A stretch of 64,000 nt of DNA from Mactra quadrangularis (taxonomy: Eukaryota; Mollusca; Bivalvia; Venerida; Mactridae), in NCBI GenBank assembly GCA_025267735.1, contig CM046304.1, forward strand, positions 7,688,001 to 7,752,000, in the 5' to 3' direction. Position 1 is the stretch's first letter. Every line of letters starts with the position of its first letter. Shown piece by piece: positions 57,552-64,000 of this stretch. The position numbers and the translations under genes are program-made. Under the pieces are notes generated by a model. That model saw only the letters and a program-made list of their open reading frames with translations, was not told the origin of the DNA and did no database searches.

Positions 57552-58403
57552 CGAACTTTTACAGGATTTGCTCAAAATGACGTCCGTTTTGCTCAATAAC
57601 GATGTCGAGTCTGTGTTGAAAATTGCGAATCATTGAGGCACATGTCTCAGTACTTATATTTCTGATTTTCCTTTATATGGCTGCTTTAAGGTCATCAGTG
57701 GTTTTCGGCGAAGGTTTATAAACACGATCTTTAAGGTACCCCCAAAGAAAAAAGTCCAAAGGACTCAAATCAGAAGAGTGGGGAGGCCATTCAATGGCTG
57801 TCTTCAACGAAATAAAGTTTTGGTTGGTTTCAAATGCTGCATGATGGACATTGTATACGGAGTGAGCTTCAAATCATACCGAAGCATTCTAAATACACTA
57901 GAATGACTGGCAGAGTTAGTAATATCGCCTAATACTTTTCTTACAGACTTTTGTGGCGTTTCATTTATCACTGACTGCACTTGCCCAATGGTTTCAGCAA
58001 TTGTTACAGTTCTAGGACGTCCAGGGTTAGCATGCATTCTATCTTCAATCTAACCTGAAGCCTCAAATATTTGTATAATTATTTGAATGTCCTTTTTATT
58101 GAGTTCCCTTAGATCAGGGTATTTCTTTTTTATTGCTCTTATAACAGTGATAGATGATTTACTTTCATAATAAAGTTTAACAACTTCCTTACACTGTTTC
58201 TTGGATGGCACCATCTTGTTCATACGGACAACAGAAGATGACGTCATCGATGACATCATGACGTTGATGTTTCCCCGTACTTTTTTGATCATTAAAGATA
58301 TGGATCTAAGGACAATTTGAGGATGTACAAACTTTACATATATACTTACAAATGAAAAGGATATAGAATATTGAAATGGGGACACATATTATGAAACACC
58401 CTG
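57552..58403 (-). pseudogene. Tc1/mariner-type transposase, internally deleted
   Basis: On the minus strand the right end is a terminal repeat CAGGGTGTTTCATAATATGT preceded by TA. The N-terminal helix-turn-helix part follows (KKQCKEVVKLYYESKSSITV, then GRPRTVTIAETIGQVQSVIN, SVFRMLRYDLKLTPYTMSIM). After KPT the frame jumps to WPPHSSDLSPLDFFLW, YLKDRVYKPSPKTTDDLKAA and NFQHRLDIVIEQNGRHFEQI before a stop at 57559. The segment with the first two catalytic Asp residues (the SDEAHF- and QDGA-type blocks of this family) is deleted; only the third (PLDFFLW region) remains, and extra frame breaks occur. The left terminal repeat was not found. It cannot encode an active transposase. Confidence 0.85.
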
Positions 58404-58865
58404 TATGCTTAATTAGGAAAAAACAAGTTTAAATGAAAATGAAAGTGATTAAGAGATGATAAAATATAAATCAAAGCACTGAAAGTGCTGAAGGAACGAT
58501 TTTTGAAAGCGTGTAGGTACCATGTCTAAGATATAATTTTATAATTAACACAAATAATAAGTAGTTAGATCAAGAACATAATATTATCAAAAATCTTGCA
58601 AATGTAAAGGTATTAAAAGTAAAATACACAACAAAATTATACACTTTAAATTTAGTAATTGTCTTTTCTTACGATGGGCTGTGACTAGTTCGCTCTTCTA
58701 TAGAACTTTGAGGTAGATTCTCTGCAAACTTTTATCTTGATGCTGCTAAGTAATGTTGAACTTCTAGCAAATACTTACATGGATGATATAGGTTTGTGCA
58801 TGGGGAATTAACGTCAAAGTTTTGTTGAAAGTCTAGCACGAAATTATTTGTATGAATATATATAT
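58404..58865. other. No gene; possible LINE scrap at 58465-58520
   Basis: 'atcaaagcactgaaagtgct' resembles LINE sequence at 54345-54365. Otherwise unrecognised. Confidence 0.35.
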
Positions 58866-58957
58866 ATCAGCTGAACTAACTTTTTTTTCTCATTATTACG
58901 TATCTTTACTCTTAAACTGGTCATTTTAAAGAGAAAAAAATAGTTGGTTCAGCTGAT
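58866..58957. mobile_element. 92 bp MITE-like foldback
   Basis: ATCAGCTGAACTAACTTTTT ... TCTC pairs with GAGAAAAAAATAGTTGGTTCAGCTGAT (27 bases; key end AGCTGAT at 58951-58957), with few mismatches. Confidence 0.65.
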
Positions 58958-59019
58958 GTATGGTTTAAGGTACCTAACACTCCTGGGTCATACCTTAATT
59001 TGACATTAAAAATGAACAT

Positions 59020-59686
59020 CAATTTGTGTGAAAAAGTCACATTTTTAATGGATCATAATTTTCCGAAAAATGCCTTGAAAAGTAGCACTTTTCTGATAAT
59101 CAGTGGTATCGGCTCAAATGCTGTATATATTTAGGTAGTCTATTTTGATTCATGAAATAGCGCATATTTTTTTGTAAGCCATTAGTCTTTAATTTGACGC
59201 ATTCATTTGTAGGTGTGAACAAAACTTTCTGTGGCTTAAAGTAAAAATGCTAACTGCAAAGTGGACCATTTTAGAAGTTTATAACCTAGTACAACACGTA
59301 GTTATTAACAGAATCCCCAGCACATGTCATTTTGACGTCAGAAAGGCAATTTTGTCTGACACAGACTCTCCAGTGGTGTTTGAGCCTTGAAATATGAAAA
59401 AAAATATTTTGGTGATTTTTTTGTCCTTTTTGGTCACTTTTTTCACCAAGATTTAGTGATTGATACAATCAATTTGTGTGAAAAAATTAACAATTTTAAT
59501 GAAACAAAATTTTTCGAAAATTGTTTAAAAAAAGCAGCACTTTTTTGAGAATCAGTGGTATCGTCAAAATGCTGTATATATTTAGGTAGTCCATATTGTT
59601 TCATGAAATTTCGCATATTACTTAAAAGTCATCAGTCCTTCATTTCACGCATAGATTTGGAGGCGTGAAACAACGTTTTGTCCCTT
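59020..59686. repeat. Diverged direct duplication, two units about 450 bp apart
   Basis: 59020-59232 and 59469-59686 share 'aatttgtgtgaaaaa', 'aatcagtggtatcg', 'aatgctgtatatatttaggt' and 'tcatgaaat'. Non-coding. The 116-codon stretch 59665-60015 starts within the second unit and has no family features; it includes three GCGAATCGT repeats at about 59918-59970. Confidence 0.6.
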
Positions 59687-60239
59687 TTATGTTACAATGG
59701 AAGCGGTTAATTGTCGAAGAAGAAAGTGTGACATGCCGTTTATTAATCACTTGTGAAAGTCTGTTGTCCACATTCGGGGTGCTTTATAATGATAAAGTGT
59801 ATGTACGTCATGGGCAGTGCTTTTCCAATACAACAGTGCAAAAACTAATGGATTTACTTCGTTATAGTCACAATAACTGGTTAAATAAATGGAGACTAAC
59901 CGCCCCTATTGTGCTAGCGAATCGTCTACAGGCGAATCGTCCACGAGCGAATGTAACTGGGTGCGAATCGTTCGATACCTTTCCGAAACTAGGTCATTCT
60001 TCTGCTTTGAGATAAAGACGTTTTCACGATCAGTATTATGCTTCATTCGCAGTCTATACATATGCAATGTTTTGCAAATTAATTTTTATGCTGTCAAGAG
60101 AAATATATGTTGTCAAAACATGACTTTTTCGAGGTTTAACAGTCTCAACCGACGATTCAGTTTACAAACGGAAGTCGCCATTTTTAAAAGTTTAGTACCC
60201 TGCTTTTTCGTTCAAGGTAGCTCAGCAGCGGAATGAGCC

Positions 60240-60543
60240 GGGAACCAACGGTATAGAATAAATAATCAGGTCGGGTTAAAGTTCGTATGAAATATTAATG
60301 TATTTATATACACAACGGGAATTAATGAGTATAATTACGATTGACTAGTTTGCGTTGTTTCGGAGTTGTTCGATAATTTACGTTTGTAGGGGAGACAACA
60401 TAGCTCCGTATAGTTATATGATAATGAGCCAGTGTGCTTGAATAACGCTTCTTTGTCTTTGTTGATAGGCGTGGAAATATGAATATTTATGAGTCAGAAT
60501 GGTTTTAAGATTTGTCATGTCTCTGGAACGATAAATCGTTCCA
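60240..60543 (+). mobile_element. Element fragment ending in a GGAACGAT hairpin
   Basis: Before the hairpin, 'tgcttgaataacgcttctttgtct' aligns loosely with 55564-55590. The end is the hairpin at 60524-60543 followed by AAAA. The left boundary is uncertain. Confidence 0.5.
60524..60543. repeat. Terminal hairpin, GGAACGAT family, copy c
   Basis: Arms TGGAACGAT and ATCGTTCCA around AA; shorter stem than copies a and b. Confidence 0.85.
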
Positions 60544-60669
60544 AAAACATAAACTGAAGAGTAATATAAAACTAAGAATTAGAGATCAATAAAGAGCTAA
60601 TAGCAGTTTAAAAACAACAACAACAACAAAACCAGTGAAGTTTCAACTGTAAAAAATAGTGAATGAGAG

Positions 60670-61205
60670 ATAATGGATTGTTGGTAGAACAGCAGCAAAA
60701 TGGTCGATGGGGAATCAGGCCAATGCCCCGAAAATCCATGATTGCAAGGTGCAAAGATGGATTCTAATCCAAGGCTCCCGCCCGAACATCCACCAGCATC
60801 ATCGCCCGCGCATCCCCCAATAATGCATTATATAATGATAAAGTAAAAGTGATAAAAGTTATGATTAGATTATGAGAAAAGGCGGCCACCGACCAATAGG
60901 GAATCCAGTCAGATGCCTTGAAAAATCTATGATTGCAAGGTGCAAGGTCGGATTCTAATCCAAGGATCCCTCTGGAACATCCATCAGCGTCAGTGCCTGA
61001 TTGGTTAGATAAGGTATTAATCTTAAAGGTAATGATTATATTATTGGTGGAAAGGCAACACCTAGCCAATGGGGAATCTGGCTAGATGCCCTAGAAAATC
61101 CATAATTGCAAGGTGCAAAGTCCGATTCCGATCCAAGGATCCCGCCAGAACATCCATCAGTGTCAGCGCCTGATTGGTTAGATAAAGTATTAATCTTAAA
61201 GGTGA
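60670..61205. repeat. Three tandem units of about 175-190 bp
   Basis: AAAATCCATGATTGCAAGGT-type anchors at 60731, 60922 and 61095, each followed by 'attctaatccaagg' and an 'acatcca(c/t)cagc' block. The units lie directly beyond the 3' end of the LINE at 61200-63980 and could be part of its 3' region. Confidence 0.8.
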
Positions 61206-63980
61206 ATTAGCATTACAACTGGACTTATTAATGAACCATTTTAAAATTAAATTCAGTTATCTATGTAAAATTTTTTTAATTATAATGAAGTTTAAAAAAA
61301 GTAAGTTTTTAAAAGTTTCTTAAAACTGTAAAAAGACTGAGCTTGTTTTATTTCTAACGGGAGATTATTCCAGTAATGAGGTGCTGCCCAGCTGAAAGAT
61401 TTGTAACCAAATGTAGCGGTTTTAACTTTTGGTACAACTAAAAATAAGGAATTATTTGAATGCAGGTTTCTAGCAGGAATGTAGATGTCAAACGTGTCTC
61501 TTACATATTTTGGAGCAAGACCATTCAATGCTTTAAAAGTATGCAATAAAACTTAGTATTGTATTCTATAGACAACAGGGAGCAAATGCAATTCTTTTAA
61601 TATAGGAGTAATATGACTATTAAGAGATATCTTAGTAATAATACGAGCTGCCGTGTTCTGCACACGTTGTAGTTTTTTAATACTTGAATCTGAGATGCCA
61701 AGAGATGCCAAGAAGAGCATTGCAGTAATCCAAACGAGATGTGACCAATGAGTTCACTAGGGTTTTTGTTGCATCCATGGACAGATATTTCCTTATTCGA
61801 CTTATGTTTTTAAGATTGATGTATGCAGTTTTTATCAAATGATTTACATGGCGCTCCATGTCCATGTGTGATGTAAAGTATGTTCCAAGATTCTTTGCAT
61901 AACTAGTAGATTTGATCAGAGAATCACCAACTTTGATTTCTACACTGTCAACATGTTTAATGTTGTGTCTTGATGAAAATAGCACAACTTCAGTCTTATC
62001 AGTGTTCAATTTTAACATGTTTTTGTTCATCCATAGAATGACTTCATTCAAACAGTTTTTAATACGATACAAGGCTTCAGTTTTGGACACATTGTCTACA
62101 GGTTTAAATGAAATGTATAATTGTGAGTCGTCAGCATTAGTGATTCAAAAGACCATGTTTCCTACAAATGTCATCAACAGGCTTAGTATACATTGTTAAG
62201 AACTTCGGGCCTAAAACAGATCCCTGAGGAATGCCATATTTAACAGAAACATGGTCAGAAAAGTCACCATCTATGCAAACAGTTTGAAAACGATCATTGA
62301 GGTAGGATGAGATCCACAAAAGAGAATTATCCACAATACCATAAAGGGAGCGAAGCCGATTAAGAAGTGTCTCATGATCTATCGTATCAAAGGCAGCTGA
62401 CAAGTCAAGCATAACAAGAACAGCAACATTATTACTGTCCAAGGAGGTTAATAGATCATTTTGAACTTTCAACAATGCTGTCTCTGTTGAATGATATTTA
62501 CGATATGCTGACTGATGTAGTTCATGTAACGAGTGTTCAGCTAGATGACTTTCTAAGCGATTATTCACCACTTTTTCAAGTATTTTACCAATACACTGAA
62601 GGTTTGAAACTGGTCTATAGTTCTTTAAGACAGCAGAATCTAGTCCAGGTATTTTCAATAAAGGACGTATAATGACACTCTTCAAAGACTTTGGTACAGA
62701 GCATGAACTGATTGAAGCATTTATGATTTGTGTAATGATAGGTACTAGCTCATCAATACAAGCCTTCAGTAACCAAGTTGGCAGTGGGTCAAGTTCACAT
62801 GATTTATTTGGTGCAGCCAGTATCAGTTTTTTAACCTCTTCTTGAGATGCAAGAGACATAATACTTAGCTTTGTTTCTAAGTCAAATTCACAGGTAGTTT
62901 CAACAGTAATTCCAGTATTTTGTTCAGCAATGTCACTTCTAATAGTTTCTATTTTTGAGATGAAAAAATCACTTAAGTTTTGAGAGAGTTCTTTTGCAGT
63001 GACACCTGCTGGGAGACTGCATTGATGTTTGTTATCACCTAGTAAGTGGTGTGTTATCTTAAACAAACTCTTGAAATCACTTCCGCAAGATTCTATTTTA
63101 TTGAAATAGTACTCTATATGTGCAGATTTAAGTAACTTGTTGTATTCTGAACAATAACTTCTATAAATTTGATGATCAACAGTTAGTTTACTTTGTTTCC
63201 ATTTTCGCTCTAACTTAAGCTACAGTCCCATAAACATAAAAATAGCCGTGAGGGCACCGTACGGGCACCGTGCGATCAAGCTCCACAAGGACCTATACGA
63301 ACACTTGCGTACCCCTACGAACTGTTACGTTTTTACCAGGGTCTGTAAGATGAGCAAGGGATACACGTTCATCAGTTTCAGAGTCAAATTGTGAACAAAA
63401 TAGTGGCCGATTATGGATTTAACATGCATATCTTCCAGCTACGGCTCTGTACGGATATGTTGTTTTGTGCAATGTGCGTACCGTCACCTTAATACGCAAG
63501 GCTTCCTACGGCCTACGACTGTCTGCACTTACGGGTCCGTAACAAGCCACGATTTTATGGGACTGAGGCATTACGCTTGCGTTGCTTTGCTTCATGTAGC
63601 TCTTCACTCCAAGCACAGTGTGATCGTAATGTTATGATGTTTGAATTTGCTGGAGCATGATGGTCAATAAGTTTTGTTAATCCTTTTATGTAAGGGTCAA
63701 GTAGATCATCAGGGTTCATACTTAGGTTGTTTAGCCAGTTTGACCTTAATAGGTCTTGTCTAAAGTTATTTATGTCAATAGCACGTAATTTACGGTAAGT
63801 AACAGTTTTCCGTAGAAGAGCAGGCCTTGTGATGTTTGCACTGAAGGGTACAGCAAAATGGTCGCCAAGACAAGGGTCAGTAACCGAGATGTCTGAGACT
63901 AAATCACAGTCTTCCTTAGTAATTAAGTCATCAAGTATGTGTCCTCGTGTATGTGTAGGTTCATTTACATGTTGTTTCAT
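61200..63980 (-). pseudogene. CR1-like LINE (endonuclease plus reverse transcriptase), broken
   Basis: Minus order: EEP endonuclease C-terminal part (63980-63566: NEPTHTRGHILDDLIT, DHFAVPFSA), a 343 bp MITE, then from about 63220 LERKWKQSKLTVDHQIYRSY and the RT domain (LDPLPTWLLKAC, NYRPVSNLQCIGKILEKV, catalytic motif A MLDLSAAFDTIDHE, motif B YGIPQGSVLGP). One extra base directly at the motif C box (near 62143) shifts the frame and gives a stop. The frame resumes at 62090 (KTEALYRIKNCLNEVILWMN ... DATKTLVNSLVTSRLDYCNA), breaks again near 61690, and ends with FKALNGLAPKYVRDTFDIYI and HYWNNLPLEIK (61546-61292). The 5' part lies outside the window. Order and motifs fit the CR1 group. Dead by several lesions. 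Confidence 0.92.
63223..63565. mobile_element. 343 bp MITE inside the LINE
   Basis: Terminal inverted repeats CAGTCCCATAAA (63223) and TTTATGGGACTG (ending 63565) bracket a GC-richer, non-coding core. It splits the LINE polyprotein between the endonuclease and RT parts (KQRKRNA and LKLERKWK), so it is younger than the LINE. No clear target duplication; superfamily unresolved. The 74-codon stretch 63413-63637 crosses its edge and is not a gene. Confidence 0.8.
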
Positions 63981-64000
63981 GCTACATGAATCTAATATAC

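Noticed and set aside
59665..60015. 116-codon plus-strand open frame
   Set aside because: It starts inside a duplicated non-coding unit and shows no domain or codon pattern that supports a gene.

Overview
This is eukaryotic, probably animal and most likely bivalve-mollusc DNA: AT-rich, almost gene-free and packed with mobile-element remains. The reasons are tRNA-derived SINEs whose 3' bodies end in a GCGTTAAA motif followed by an AAC/AAT-rich tail, a type I associate with bivalves; many remnants of animal-type non-LTR retrotransposons; hairpin-ended Helitron-like elements with internal monomers of about 180 bp; and dispersed repeats of the GTCCGTC and TGACCTTGTGACC kinds common in marine invertebrates. 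There is no bacterial-style gene order, rRNA, intact tRNA gene or CRISPR. The species assignment is an inference.

Layout. 1-8.9 kb: composite hairpin-ended elements, a 413 bp foldback with 54 bp perfect arms (2494-2906), a 1 kb repeat present twice (4827-5823, 7632-8581) and a SINE. 8.9-13.1 kb: a hairpin-ended element (10437-10738) and a 1.8 kb foldback with a composite element and a MITE nested inside. 13.97-14.33 kb: the best host-gene candidate, a TATA-type promoter plus a first exon encoding a signal peptide and ending in a consensus splice donor. 16.7-18.3 kb: a SINE with intact 13 bp target duplications inside the B box of an older tRNA-like sequence, then the first of three copies of a 1.07 kb element. 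21.7-34.4 kb: further composite copies, two LINE fragments, an invertebrate dispersed repeat and the second copy of the 1.07 kb element. 35.3-36.3 kb: a 23 bp minisatellite. 36.9-42.1 kb: a 5.2 kb structure bounded by 573 bp inverted repeats. 43.6-50.8 kb: LINE remnants on the minus strand, one split by a 3.6 kb Helitron that itself holds a pair of 1 kb inverted arms. 52-58.4 kb: the third 1.07 kb-family copy (expanded by tandem monomers), a LINE interrupted by a hairpin-ended insert, and an internally deleted Tc1/mariner element. 58.4-64 kb: foldbacks, tandem repeats and a CR1-like LINE with a 343 bp MITE inside it.

The most notable pattern is that families of short elements end in near-perfect palindromic hairpins. 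In three families the flanking sequence is conserved between copies while the two hairpin arms have changed together. The 45886-49482 Helitron shows, through exact restoration of a LINE reading frame, that such a hairpin really marks a transposon terminus. None of the retrotransposon or transposase frames appears intact. Boundaries without quoted motifs are approximate because alignments were made by eye.
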